DNA of 64,000 nucleotides from Paraburkholderia franconis (GTDB taxonomy: Bacteria; Pseudomonadota; Gammaproteobacteria; Burkholderiales; Burkholderiaceae), in the NCBI RefSeq assembly GCF_009362735.1, contig NZ_WHNP01000002.1, forward strand, positions 64,491-128,490. The letters are read 5' to 3'. Positions 24,633 to 33,178 of the stretch are shown here, piece after piece (the first letter of the stretch is position 1; every line of letters starts with the position of its first letter). A program made the position numbers and the translations under genes. The notes beneath the pieces are model-generated. The model saw nothing but the letters and a program-made list of their open reading frames with translations, did not search any database and had not been told where the DNA came from.

Positions 24633-25160
24633 ATGAGCACCCCCGACCTCAAGCAATCCTTCGCCGCGCAGAAAGCAGGTCTCGAAGCTATGTTTGACGT
24701 TCTGAACAAAGCTTTCGCGAGCATTGAAAAACTCGCTAGTCTGAATCTGCAGGTATTCAAATCAACCATCGTCAGAATTCAGGAAATCGCAGACAGGACC
24801 TTATCGACCAAAGACCCGCGGGAATTGTTTGAACTGCAGGCAGGTCAGGCGCAACCTGCAGTAGAAAAAGCGCAGTCGTACTGGCGGGACGTGTATGAAA
24901 TCGAGTCGGGCACCCTGGCCGATTTCACAGAGACTCTCGACAAGCAGTTCAAACGTTACCAGCACGACTGGCAAGCGTTCCTTGAAAACCTCACGAAGAA
25001 CGCGCCTGCTGGAAGCGAGGCCGCCTTGTCCGCATGGAAGTCCGCTATCGAAACGGCCAGTGCGACATTTGAAACTGCCCGGGAGGCGACGAAACAGGCG
25101 GCGCAGATTGCTGAAGGCGACGTCACGGCCGCGCTTGAGGCTCCAACCGAGGTCCGCTGA
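24633..25160 (+). CDS. phaP: Phasin family protein (PHA granule-associated)
   Basis: A 175-aa, mostly helical amphipathic protein of the phasin_2 family: MSTPDLKQSFAAQKAGLEAM, then VFKSTIVRIQEIADRTLSTKDP and a helical C-terminus ending EAPTEVR. Phasins coat polyhydroxyalkanoate granules and control their size. ATG 24633 has GGAG six bases upstream; ATG 24621 is a weaker alternative. No pha synthesis genes adjoin, so it is probably an accessory paralogue carried in the island. A terminator follows. Confidence 0.88.
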   Translation: MSTPDLKQSFAAQKAGLEAMFDVLNKAFASIEKLASLNLQVFKSTIVRIQEIADRTLSTKDPRELFELQAGQAQPAVEKAQSYWRDVYEIESGTLADFTETLDKQFKRYQHDWQAFLENLTKNAPAGSEAALSAWKSAIETASATFETAREATKQAAQIAEGDVTAALEAPTEVR

Positions 25161-25232
25161 GCAAGCCGAAATCGTTGACCAAAAAATAGGCTGGTGAATG
25201 TCGGCCATAGAATTCAGAAGTTCCGGGCAGGT

Positions 25233-25261
25233 CCCGCTCATAATTTGAGCGGGTTCCTCTT
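25233..25261 (+). terminator. Intrinsic terminator after phasin
   Basis: CCCGCTCA (25233-25240), loop TAATT, TGAGCGGG (25246-25253), then TTCCTCTT. Confidence 0.75.
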
Positions 25262-25375
25262 ACTCTCAGCGCGCGGCACCATTTCAGGTTATGCAATAAG
25301 TTGTCCTAACCGAGCAAATTGAATCGGCACAGCAAGATATCAAACGCGTCGCGCCCTGACCTATCAGAGTAGGAC

Positions 25376-25636
25376 ATGAAGAATTCGAACATGAAGTCGC
25401 TTCGCTATCAGGTGGAAAAATGGCTTGCGCCGGCTCCCACTGCACTTGTTCATGTCACCGAGTTCGGTCGTACACGCTGGGGCCGGACACGTTATGTGTG
25501 CGTCGAGACGTCATCATCTGCCGGTGTGCGCGTGTTTTTCTTTCGGCACGGTGATGGCACCTGGCACGTGTTTCCGCCCGCCGGGGACAGGCAGGAGCCG
25601 ACGGCAGCACTCCCTGCGGCGCGGGAGACCAATTAG
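25376..25636 (+). CDS. Hypothetical protein
   Basis: An 86-aa basic protein (MKNSNMKSLRYQVEKWLAPA, then RTRWGRTRYVCVETSSSAGVRVFFF) with one possible beta-rich core and no recognised domain. ATG 25391 is an alternative start. Similar short basic orphans occur in Burkholderia, but no function can be assigned. Confidence 0.55.
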   Translation: MKNSNMKSLRYQVEKWLAPAPTALVHVTEFGRTRWGRTRYVCVETSSSAGVRVFFFRHGDGTWHVFPPAGDRQEPTAALPAARETN

Positions 25637-25683
25637 CTCGCACGCGCAGATGTGAGTACTGTTAGAAGGCAGACCAACCGGAG

Positions 25684-26106
25684 TTAGATTTCCCGCCAAG
25701 AATTAGCGGTGAAAGACGGCGCCAACTCTTCGAAGTACATTCGCTCGAGCGAGAGCGCTATCCCGAATGCCGAGGCTTGCAGCGGTCCATTCGCTCCCCA
25801 GAATTGCAGTTCTCCGCGCTGGCTCACGACAATGACCTCACGGGCGCCGCCCGCCAGGTAAGCCCTGACTCTGGGACCAATGTCTTGCGGCATCTTGCGG
25901 TCAAGGAGCACCTCGACACACAGGTCTGGCACAAACGGGACAGGGGCTTCCCGGTCAAACCCTTCCCACTTGTCCGGCGGCATCCAGACGACGTCAGGTA
26001 CGCGGATGCCAAATGACGGGGTCGTCACGGCAATCGACATCGCCGTGACATGGCCAATCTGCTCGGCAATCTGGCGGTAGACGTCGGTCCCGTAGATTCC
26101 CTCAGT
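25684..26106 (-). pseudogene. Uma2-family endonuclease-like protein, N-terminally truncated
   Basis: The frame is open from codon 26106 back to the stop at 25684. ATG 26040 opens a 118-aa protein (MSIAVTTPSFGIRVPDVVWM, then PDLCVEVLLDRKMPQDIGPR), but the codons upstream (IYGTDVYRQIAEQIGHVTA) continue the Uma2/DUF820 fold and reach a stop without a good start. Full-length Uma2 proteins are about 180-200 aa, so the first third is lost. PD-(D/E)xK-like residues (RVPDVVW, CVEVL) remain. A relic is more likely than a working short protein. Confidence 0.65.
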
Positions 26107-26142
26107 TCAGGGGCACTCTATCGCTCGGCCACAGGAGGTGAT

Positions 26143-26352
26143 ATGAAATTAGATGTTGAGACCTTCCGGCGACTGCGCCGTCTTGCTCCCGTCCTTGACG
26201 ACATACTCAACGCAGGAGAGGTCGAGCACCCGGACCAGGCTGTGAATCTCGCGACGCTCGCACAACTGTGCTCGGAGCTATTCGACGCCTATCGCTGCAT
26301 GCACCCGGACGAAACAGCACAAGCTCGCCTCGACGCTCTTGAGTCGCAATAA
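26143..26352 (+). CDS. Small hypothetical protein with a strong Shine-Dalgarno site
   Basis: A 69-aa protein (MKLDVETFRRLRRLAPVLDD, ending LDALESQ), acidic and helical, preceded by a perfect AGGAGGTGAT. No domain recognised. The strong ribosome-binding site argues that it is translated. It overlaps no other gene. Confidence 0.6.
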   Translation: MKLDVETFRRLRRLAPVLDDILNAGEVEHPDQAVNLATLAQLCSELFDAYRCMHPDETAQARLDALESQ

Positions 26353-26460
26353 CCAAACTGGGCGAATTTCGGTAGCGAAGATGCGATGTCCCTTCTTCAC
26401 CTCCACTCTTCGAGTCAATGGTGACAGCGCCGCGGGTAGCTTGCTGATGAAGCAGCAAAC

Positions 26461-27210
26461 CTATTGCCGCTTGCTCTGACCAACTCCCAGCATCATGTCC
26501 GCGAGCTCGATGAACGAACTCGCGACAAAATCCCACTGGCCTTCTGCAAACAGGTCTTTGGTTTGCCCTTCACCGTGCTCACGCGGACGCGAAACAAACG
26601 CCGTTTTCAGCCCGCACGCCTTCGCGGCTTTCAAGTCATCGTTGTGGGCAGCCACCATGCACAGTTCCGCCGGTTCAATCGCAAGCAGTTCCGCCGTATC
26701 GAGGTAAACAGAAGGAGCAGGCTTGTATGTGCGTACAACCTCTGCGCCGAGGATGGCGTCCCAAGGGATACCAGCGCGCTTGGCTATATCCAGCATCAGC
26801 CTGATGTTACCGTTCGACAACGGCGCAATGATGAATCGCTCCTTCAGCCGCGTAAGCCCGCGCACCGCATCAGGCCATGGGTCGAGCTTGTGCCAGGCGA
26901 GGTTGAGTTCGTCGAGCGACGCCGCCGGTATAGATCGAGGGTCTATGCCCAATGCCGTTAGCGCCTTGTCGAGGTTCTCCCGGTGTAGCACATCAAGTCG
27001 CGCAAATCCTCTGTTGCCGACTCGCACTTCCGCCATAGCTGGCACATATTCCCGTCGCCATGCATCGGCGAACTCAAACGGGTTGACCGTCAGTTTCTGC
27101 GAAGCGATGAACGTGGCAACCTCCCGCGCGACGCCACTTCTCCAGTCGACGACTGTTCCGAAGACGTCAAACACAAGTGCTTTGATACCCACGTCCCTAA
27201 CGTTGCTCAT
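26461..27210 (-). CDS. Haloacid dehalogenase, type II (L-2-HAD family)
   Basis: A 249-aa HAD hydrolase: motif I VFDVFGTVVDWR (nucleophile Asp16), cap domain, motif II APLSNGN (about 130), motif III Lys in RTYKPAP (about 162), and motif IV as MVAAHNDDLKAAK (about 185-197). The VFDVFGTVVDW/SNGN pattern fits type II 2-haloacid dehalogenases, which hydrolyse L-2-haloacids to D-2-hydroxyacids. The true substrate is unproven. ATG 27210 selected. An intact gene among island relics. Confidence 0.88.
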   Translation of the reverse strand: MSNVRDVGIKALVFDVFGTVVDWRSGVAREVATFIASQKLTVNPFEFADAWRREYVPAMAEVRVGNRGFARLDVLHRENLDKALTALGIDPRSIPAASLDELNLAWHKLDPWPDAVRGLTRLKERFIIAPLSNGNIRLMLDIAKRAGIPWDAILGAEVVRTYKPAPSVYLDTAELLAIEPAELCMVAAHNDDLKAAKACGLKTAFVSRPREHGEGQTKDLFAEGQWDFVASSFIELADMMLGVGQSKRQ

Positions 27211-27340
27211 GTTCGTCGCTCCGTAAGATAGAGTTGTTCGCTCTCGCATCGTGAATTTTTGATGACTTGCGTCAGCACCTCGTGACTTGGACTGCCAACA
27301 ACCTCTCAATAAAGCAGCGTCACTTCCATCTGGGGCAACA

Positions 27341-28340
27341 ATGTCCAGGGTGTCACAGTATTCCCCGTCATCAAGCATATGTCATGCGGCACAGTACATC
27401 CGCATGTCGACCGACTATCAGAAGTATTCCCCCGAAAATCAGAAGCTCGCCATCTCAGAGTTTGCCGCCCGTCAGAACATCGTAGTAGTTGCAACGTACG
27501 AGGACGCCGGAAAGAGCGGAGTGACTTTGCACGGCCGAACATCTATGGTCGCACCTCTACCAAACTCAACGCGAGGTGGAAGCGAAATCCGGAGACCGAA
27601 TGGGTTCGCTCGCCAAATGCATTCGAAGCGGTCGTTGACCCATCGCTGTTTAAAGCCGCTCGGGACATACGCCGTCGGCGCACGAGGTTCCAAAGCGACG
27701 AAGAACTACTGGCAAGCCTTGAGGGTTTTGTGCAATCGACCGGCAAGGTTACCCAAAGGGTAATCGACCGAGAATGGACACTACCTGCTGGGCAGACGTA
27801 CGCCCGGCGATTCGGCAGCATTCTCAACGCCTACTCACGCATCGGCTATGAGCCGGGCTGTCATGGAATGTCTTCGGAAGCGTTTCGGGCGACGCGGTCA
27901 GCACTTAACGCACGGGTCCGGTGTATTGCAGGTGAACTTCGAATCAGAGGACACTCGCTGACGTTTTCAGCCGATGGTGACACCATAACTGTCGATAACG
28001 AATTGAGCATCAGGTTTGTAGTGAGGCTCGTGCGTCACTACGATTGTCGAAGTCCGCGTTGGAAAGTGCGCTGGCCGCTTCGCTCGTCCCCTCATCTTCT
28101 TGCGGTAATACGACTCGACGCTGCATTCGCTTCGCTCGTCGACGTCACGTCTTCCCACGAGGCAGCCTGCCGCCGGGTAGAGAGTTGGCGATATTCGTTG
28201 GTAAGGGACGAGAGAGGATTCTCGAGAAGTTTCGATTCCCAGATGAAAGTATTCTGCTTGACCTGGCCCGCAGCCTGGTTGGCGTGCCAAGACCAACACG
28301 TGCCGACAGAAGCATGGTCACGATATCCACCCGATATTGA
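27341..28340 (+). pseudogene. Large serine recombinase, internally deleted and frameshifted
   Basis: It starts like the intact recombinase at 28827 (AAQYIRMSTDYQKYSPENQK with the catalytic Ser), then loses the middle at about 27540 (after KSGVTLHGR) and re-enters in another frame with TEWVRSPNAFEAVVDPSLF. A second frame change near 28100 joins a conserved end (LPPGRELAIFVGKGRERILE, then LLDLARSLVGV). It is clearly a paralogue of the intact gene but not a recent copy, as only scattered residues match outside the catalytic motif. Confidence 0.8.
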
Positions 28341-28686
28341 CCAGGTGGTTGAGACATGTCTGGTAAATCTCCCGGGCCATTGCAACGCGAAAATCGACCC
28401 GCAGATTCTCAGTTATCAGCGTGGTGACTGTATCCCAGTCTAAAACTTCTGACGTGCTTTCGGCAACACGCTTCGCGAGGTCGAGAGCATAGCCGGACAG
28501 TCTGATTCTCTGCAGTAGGTCCGCTCCACCACCATTCTTCAAAAGCCATAGTCTCGTCGACTCGACGGTGTGTTGCGGCGACAGCCATTCATCCGTAATC
28601 GCCTTAGCCAGCAATTGTGAAATGACGAGGTAAGTCAACAGCTCCGCTCTTCCTCGCAGGTCGAGATTAAGTGGTGTGCTCATCAC
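28318..28686 (-). CDS. Hypothetical protein next to the recombinase module
   Basis: A 122-aa soluble, mostly helical protein (MMSTPLNLDLRGRAELLTYL, ending CLNHLVNIGWIS). No recognised domain. It is divergent from the intact recombinase with a 140-bp palindrome-containing gap and slightly overlaps the recombinase relic at its 3' end. It may be a regulator or accessory of the module; that is speculation. Confidence 0.55.
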   Translation of the reverse strand: MMSTPLNLDLRGRAELLTYLVISQLLAKAITDEWLSPQHTVESTRLWLLKNGGGADLLQRIRLSGYALDLAKRVAESTSEVLDWDTVTTLITENLRVDFRVAMAREIYQTCLNHLVNIGWIS

Positions 28687-28708
28687 GCATACACCGAATT
28701 TAGCTACC

Positions 28709-28733
28709 TAGACATTCTAGTCTACTGATAGTA
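28709..28733. repeat. Overlapping short palindromes before the recombinase
   Basis: TAGAC (28709-28713) N6 GTCTA (28720-28724), overlapped by TACT-gat-AGTA region (28723-28733). They lie in the divergent gap between the 122-aa gene and the serine recombinase, where an operator, a ParB-like site or an att core could be. Confidence 0.35.
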
Positions 28734-28826
28734 CGTGTTCATTGACGCAACATTATCAAGATTCCGCGCCTTGACTTCGCCTTATAGCGGCGTATCAATA
28801 AATATCCCAGCCTCCCCCATTCCCCA

Positions 28827-30413
28827 ATGCACGCGTCCACAGCCGTGGCCGATGTCGGCGTCCGCCTGCGCGCTGCGCAGTACGTACGCATGTCGACCGA
28901 CCATCAGCAATATTCGCCCGAGAATCAGAAAACCGCGATTGCGGCGTATGCACGCGACCATGACATCGACATCGTCGAAACCTACGAGGATGACGGCCGC
29001 TCGGGCGTCACCCTTCGAAATCGCCCAGCGCTGATGAAATTGCTGAAGGACGTGCTCGACCGAACCAGGCCCTTCGATGCAGTCCTCGTCTACGACATCA
29101 GCCGATGGGGGCGATTTCAGGACGTCGATGAGAGCGCATACCATGAGTACCTCTGCCGCCAGGCAGGGGTCAAGGTGATCTATTGTGCCGAGCCTTTCGC
29201 GAACGACGGTTCACCCACGTCGAACATCATCAAGACTATCAAACGCGCGATGGCCGGCGAATTCAGCCGGGAACTATCGGAAAAGGTCTTCCTGGGACAG
29301 TCAAGACACGTCGAACACGGGTTCTGGCAGGGCTCGCCCCCGGGTTACGGGCTACGTCGCATGCTTGTCGACGCGAATCGCCAGCCTAAAGGTTGTCTGC
29401 GCTTTGCAGAACACAAGAGCATCCAGACCGACCACGTTGTACTCGTCCCCGGTCCTCCGAACGAAGTCGCACTGGTTCGAGAGATTTTCCATTGGTACGT
29501 GGACGACAAACTCGGGATTTACCGGATTGCCGCGAGACTCAATGCATTCGGCCTGTATAACGCCTATGGCCGTCCCTGGTCGAATGCCACCATTCACGAG
29601 TTGCTTCGAAACGAAAAATACGTTGGCAACATGGTCTGGAACCGTTGCTCACAAAAGCTGCACGGCACATATGTACGAAATCCTCCGTCACATTGGCTCC
29701 GGGCTGATGGAGCATTTGAGTCGATAGTAGACCCGCAGATATTCAACGCTGCCCAAACTCGCCTGAGGCGGTACCAGTCCGAAGTCGACACGCCGGAACT
29801 CCTCGCCAGCATATCCCGGCTTCTGCACGAGACAGGGCACTTGTCAGTGTGCGCAATCAAGAATCGACTGGATATACCGGGGAAATCAAGAGCGCGGCAC
29901 CGGATTGCGTCGCTCGAGACACTCTATCGTAACGTCGGGTATTTTCCCGCTTTCGATATCGCATACGTGGACCATCGAATCCTGGCAAAAGAAACGATGG
30001 CGCAACAGGTGTCCGGCCTGATTGGACAGTTGGAGCAATCAGGACACCACGTCGAACACAACGCAAAGCTCTCGATGCTCTGTATCAACCATGAGCTCAG
30101 AATAAAGGTTTCGGTCACCCTGGGTCACAAGGAAAGTACTTTACAACCGTACGCAGTTGCCACGAAATCCCAGCGCTATCCCGCCGACTTGGTTCTGGTT
30201 GGGTATTTTCCCCGTCCCAGGTTGTCTCTCGAATGCTTTTACCTGCTGCCAGAGGGTGTTCTCGAAGACAGATTCGAGACAACCCTCTGCCACTCCCGTG
30301 TGCCCGGCGTAGACGGGTTCAGGATGCAAGACCTCTCCGCTCTTCTGACGCTTTGTGCACGTACAACAATTGAGGCGCTCCATGAATTCCCTGACGACAA
30401 CGAGTATCGTTGA
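28827..30413 (+). CDS. Large serine recombinase
   Basis: A 528-aa recombinase. Resolvase catalytic domain (about 14-160) with YVRMSTDHQ (R21, nucleophile Ser23), YDISRWGRF and RELSEKVFLG; recombinase domain (about 185-290; NEVALVREIFHWYVDDKLGIYRIA..., then LLRNEKYVGNMVWNR); and a long C-terminal region without an obvious Cys4 zinc ribbon. This suggests an integrase/excisionase-type enzyme, with C-terminal DNA recognition differing from phage integrases. It heads an overlapping trio with two ParB-like genes (32-bp overlap with the next gene). Confidence 0.9.
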   Translation: MHASTAVADVGVRLRAAQYVRMSTDHQQYSPENQKTAIAAYARDHDIDIVETYEDDGRSGVTLRNRPALMKLLKDVLDRTRPFDAVLVYDISRWGRFQDVDESAYHEYLCRQAGVKVIYCAEPFANDGSPTSNIIKTIKRAMAGEFSRELSEKVFLGQSRHVEHGFWQGSPPGYGLRRMLVDANRQPKGCLRFAEHKSIQTDHVVLVPGPPNEVALVREIFHWYVDDKLGIYRIAARLNAFGLYNAYGRPWSNATIHELLRNEKYVGNMVWNRCSQKLHGTYVRNPPSHWLRADGAFESIVDPQIFNAAQTRLRRYQSEVDTPELLASISRLLHETGHLSVCAIKNRLDIPGKSRARHRIASLETLYRNVGYFPAFDIAYVDHRILAKETMAQQVSGLIGQLEQSGHHVEHNAKLSMLCINHELRIKVSVTLGHKESTLQPYAVATKSQRYPADLVLVGYFPRPRLSLECFYLLPEGVLEDRFETTLCHSRVPGVDGFRMQDLSALLTLCARTTIEALHEFPDDNEYR

Positions 30414-31287
30414 TATTCCGCTCGACCGCATCCGGGTAATCAATCCACGCGGACGCGGAAAGAGGCAGCACCGGGCAATCGTCGAAAGCATAGCTTCAGT
30501 CGGGCTGAAACGGCCGATTACCGTCAGTCCACACAATGGACCCGACGGGGAAGTATCGTATGACCTTGTCTGCGGCCAGGGCCGAATTGAAGCGGTGCGC
30601 ATGCTCGGTCATTCCACCATTCCAGCACGGGTGGTCGAAACCGACGAACGTGGCTGCCTTGAAATGAGCCTCGTCGAGAATGTCGCGCGACGCAATCACG
30701 CTCCGGTCGAACTTTTACGTGATGTCGACGGTTTGGTGAAGAGTGGACAACCGCTCGATGAAGTGGCAGCCAAAGTGGGGCTCTCGCTATCGTATCTGCA
30801 GAGTCTGCTCACCCTGCTAGGGCAAGGCGAAGAACGCCTCGTCGGGGCAGTCGAACGCGGCACATTGCCCGTCGGGCTCGCTATCTCGATTGCACGGTCA
30901 ACAGATACAGAACTCCAGCTCGCACTGGCAGATGCGTACGCAGACGGAACCCTGAAGGCCCGACAACTCGCAGTCGTCCGTCGCATCATCGATCAAAGAC
31001 TGAAGAACCGTGGATGTCAAAAGTCACGAACCCGTCCGGTTACTGCAAGAGGCGCGCTCAACTCAGAAACGCTACGCAAGATTTACGTCCGCGAAAGCGA
31101 ACGACAACATCTTTTGATTAAGAAGGCCGATATGGTGCACGCCCAGCTCTCGTTGGTGGTCTCGTCATTACGAGAACTACTGCGAAACCCGGAATTTGTC
31201 GACCTCATGCGTCGGGAGAACCTTGCGAGCATGCCACGCGTGCTCGCCGACCGTATCAACGGAGTGAATAGCCATGAACCCGCATGA
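30382..31287 (+). CDS. ParB/RepB-like protein 1
   Basis: A 301-aa protein with an N-terminal ParB domain (IPLDRIRVINPRGRGKRQHR, then CGQGRIEAVRMLGHSTIPAR and SLVENVARRNH, matching ParB boxes I and II), a central helix-turn-helix (LDEVAAKVGLSLSYLQSLLT, about 125-145) and a helical C-terminus as in RepB plasmid-partition proteins. The canonical GERR is GQGR. ATG 30382 lies inside the recombinase gene; a GTG at 30355 is an alternative. No ParA-type ATPase is nearby, so classical partition is unlikely. Confidence 0.85.
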   Translation: MNSLTTTSIVDIPLDRIRVINPRGRGKRQHRAIVESIASVGLKRPITVSPHNGPDGEVSYDLVCGQGRIEAVRMLGHSTIPARVVETDERGCLEMSLVENVARRNHAPVELLRDVDGLVKSGQPLDEVAAKVGLSLSYLQSLLTLLGQGEERLVGAVERGTLPVGLAISIARSTDTELQLALADAYADGTLKARQLAVVRRIIDQRLKNRGCQKSRTRPVTARGALNSETLRKIYVRESERQHLLIKKADMVHAQLSLVVSSLRELLRNPEFVDLMRRENLASMPRVLADRINGVNSHEPA

Positions 31288-32203
31288 CGATTCGCTACCC
31301 AGAGCCGTCCGGGCTGCGTTTGAAAGGCAAACGGTCGAGCTTCCTGTCGAGGTCCTGCGCCCCCATCGTCCACTTGTTGCGAGCGCCACTCACTGCAAGA
31401 AATTTCTGCAGGTACTCGCATCGGTGGCCACACTGGGTCTTGTCGAACCGCTTGTTGTCATTCAGGAGCGCGATACCGAAGGCAACTACGTGGTGCTGGA
31501 CGGCCGCCTGAGGCTAGAGGCACTCCGTCGTCTTGGCAAGGAAAGCGCGATTTGCCTTTTTGCGACCGCAGACGAGACGTACACCTATAACCGGCATGTA
31601 AATCGCCTGACCGCCGGGCAGGACGCACGAATGATCGCGCAGGCGGTCAGGCGTGGAGTTTCTCAAGAGCGCATTGCAGCCGTACTCGGAGTTAATGAGC
31701 GGACCGTCAAGGCGAAAGTCAAATTGCTCACAGGCATCGGTCATGATGTGGCCGCACTTCTTGCAGACAAAAATTGCCCGGCCGCAACCTACGAAATATT
31801 GAAGTCCATGAGGCCGTTGCGTCAGCTTGAGGCGGCGGAACTGATGTGCAGCCAGGATAACTTCAGCTCGGCCTTTGCGCGAGCTATCAAACTGGCCACA
31901 CCGTCGGAGCAACTGCTATATCCGCCAGCTTCGCACGACGGCGAAGACGAGGCGGCACACGAACAGATTGACCGTCTTGAGCGCGAAATTGCATCGCTTC
32001 AGTCGAAGGTGACTGACGTGGAAGAGCGCTATGGCGTGGAACACTTGCATCTGGCAGTCTCACTCAGCTATGTGACCGCGCTGCTCGAGAACAGAAACAT
32101 CCGTAGCTGGTTGACAATCAACGCGCCAGGTCATTACGCAAATCTGCATGATTCAGTTACTTTAGCGGGTCTTCGTTCGCGGTCGCGAAAGGTAATGAGT
32201 TGA
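31274..32203 (+). CDS. ParB/RepB-like protein 2
   Basis: A 309-aa second ParB/RepB-like protein overlapping the first by 14 bp. ParB-like N-terminus (VELPVEVLRPHRPL, then VLDGRLRLEALRRLGKE), HTH (SQERIAAVLGVNERTVKAKV, about 134-153), RepB C-terminal region (PAATYEILKSMRPLRQLEAA) and a coiled coil (about 225-260). It differs strongly from ParB-like protein 1, so the pair is not a recent duplication. The CTPase-type box II is not evident. Likely acts with protein 1 and the recombinase on DNA. Confidence 0.82.
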   Translation: MNPHDDSLPRAVRAAFERQTVELPVEVLRPHRPLVASATHCKKFLQVLASVATLGLVEPLVVIQERDTEGNYVVLDGRLRLEALRRLGKESAICLFATADETYTYNRHVNRLTAGQDARMIAQAVRRGVSQERIAAVLGVNERTVKAKVKLLTGIGHDVAALLADKNCPAATYEILKSMRPLRQLEAAELMCSQDNFSSAFARAIKLATPSEQLLYPPASHDGEDEAAHEQIDRLEREIASLQSKVTDVEERYGVEHLHLAVSLSYVTALLENRNIRSWLTINAPGHYANLHDSVTLAGLRSRSRKVMS

Positions 32204-32657
32204 AACTGGGCCAATGCTGTGGAACGTCTCGATTGGCGCGGCACCTAACTGATGCTAGGCAGACCAGCGGATATGGTCACTATCGAAGCCTCCAAATAAA
32301 GTACTAAAGGGGGATACATCATGTTCAGCCTGGGTGGTGTTCGCACCGATAAAGCGATACCGTGAAGCGCCGGCAATACGAGAGCACCAAGAGACCAGTC
32401 AACTCGCGAGCGCGCTGTCGTTTTGATGTATTGGCAGAACAATTGCACCATCAACGGTTCAACGTGCGTCCCGACAGGCACGCTGAAAGTCCTGCAACAT
32501 CAGCACCTTTCCCGCAGCGTCGAGCAACAGACGCCCAGCACCGAAGCCGCGCAACCATAAATTGCAGCGATAATCCCGCATGCCGCAAGAAAGTCACGAT
32601 GCCCTTGAACCCGTACATCATCGCTGCCGCAGTGCCGGCGCCGAAGTAAATCAGCAT
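32204..32657. other. Remnant sequence without a recognisable gene
   Basis: About 450 bp after the ParB-like genes. Short frames on both strands show no family features, including a minus-strand membrane-like piece ending near 32590 (MLIYFGAGTAAAMMYGFKGI). Probably degraded cargo. Confidence 0.4.
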
Positions 32658-32909
32658 CGGGACGGGAAGCCGCAACAGGCGTCCTGTACCGGGCCACGCA
32701 CGACGCAGACGCTCCAGATCGTCGTGACAGTAGAGGTCGCGCTGACTGCGAGCACAGAAGAACAGTGTCGTATCGGGAGCGGCCGGGCGCGCGCTCAGGT
32801 CTGCGAGCATGGCCATGATCGGCGCGAGGCCGCTGCCGCCCGCGATGCGGACGACGGAACGGCCATCGTCGCGGAAGCCGAACGGGCCGGACCCGGACAA
32901 CCACTTGCC
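32658..32909 (-). pseudogene. Fragment of an FAD/NAD(P)-binding ferredoxin-reductase-type oxidoreductase
   Basis: About 84 codons with GPFGFRDDGRS, VVRIAGGSGLAPIMAMLADL and DTTLFFCARSQRDLYC, the NAD(P)-binding half of oxygenase reductases. The flavin and iron-sulfur parts are missing and the frame runs into unrelated sequence on both sides. Non-functional remnant. Confidence 0.75.
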
Positions 32910-33110
32910 TTGCGACAGGGCGATATCGCCGAGGCATTGAACGTCACTCGCGAGGCAGTCTCGACAGCCTTGCGCCGCTTCCGCCAAGCCGGCCTGATCG
33001 AAACCCGCTACCGTGCAATCGGCGTGATCGATCTCGAGACGCCGCGCTCGGGCGATATTACCGGCCTGTCACCACAACACATGCTGAGTGCTTCGACTGA
33101 AGTGCTTTGA
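32898..33110 (+). pseudogene. Fragment of a Crp/Fnr-family regulator (HTH end only)
   Basis: The codons reading QPLALRQGDIAEALNVTREA and VSTALRRFRQAGLIETRYRA form a Crp-type helix-turn-helix and wing, followed by a natural-looking C-terminus. The cyclic-nucleotide-binding domain is absent. It starts where the antiparallel reductase fragment begins, so the two are joined by a deletion near 32900. Confidence 0.7.
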
Positions 33111-33178
33111 CGAGAACGCCGGCGCGTCACTAACGCTATCGCGGCGCCGCTGCAACGCGACCCGGCGCGCAACGGTGC

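Larger units (their letters stand above)
21945..33150. mobile_element. Decayed genomic island behind tRNA-Lys
   Basis: From just after tRNA-Lys to the start of the EPS genes the sequence mixes broken genes (tyrosine recombinase, hsdR, Uma2, serine recombinase, reductase and Crp fragments) with a few intact cargo genes and a recombinase-ParB-ParB module. Gene density is lower and average G+C appears lower than the flanks. No second copy of the tRNA 3' end was found by eye, so the right boundary near 33.1 kb is set only by where the EPS genes begin. Confidence 0.6.

Noticed and set aside
28827-32203. Plasmid partition locus
   Set aside because: Two ParB-like genes but no ParA, replication initiator or repABC layout, and chromosomal core genes lie in the window.
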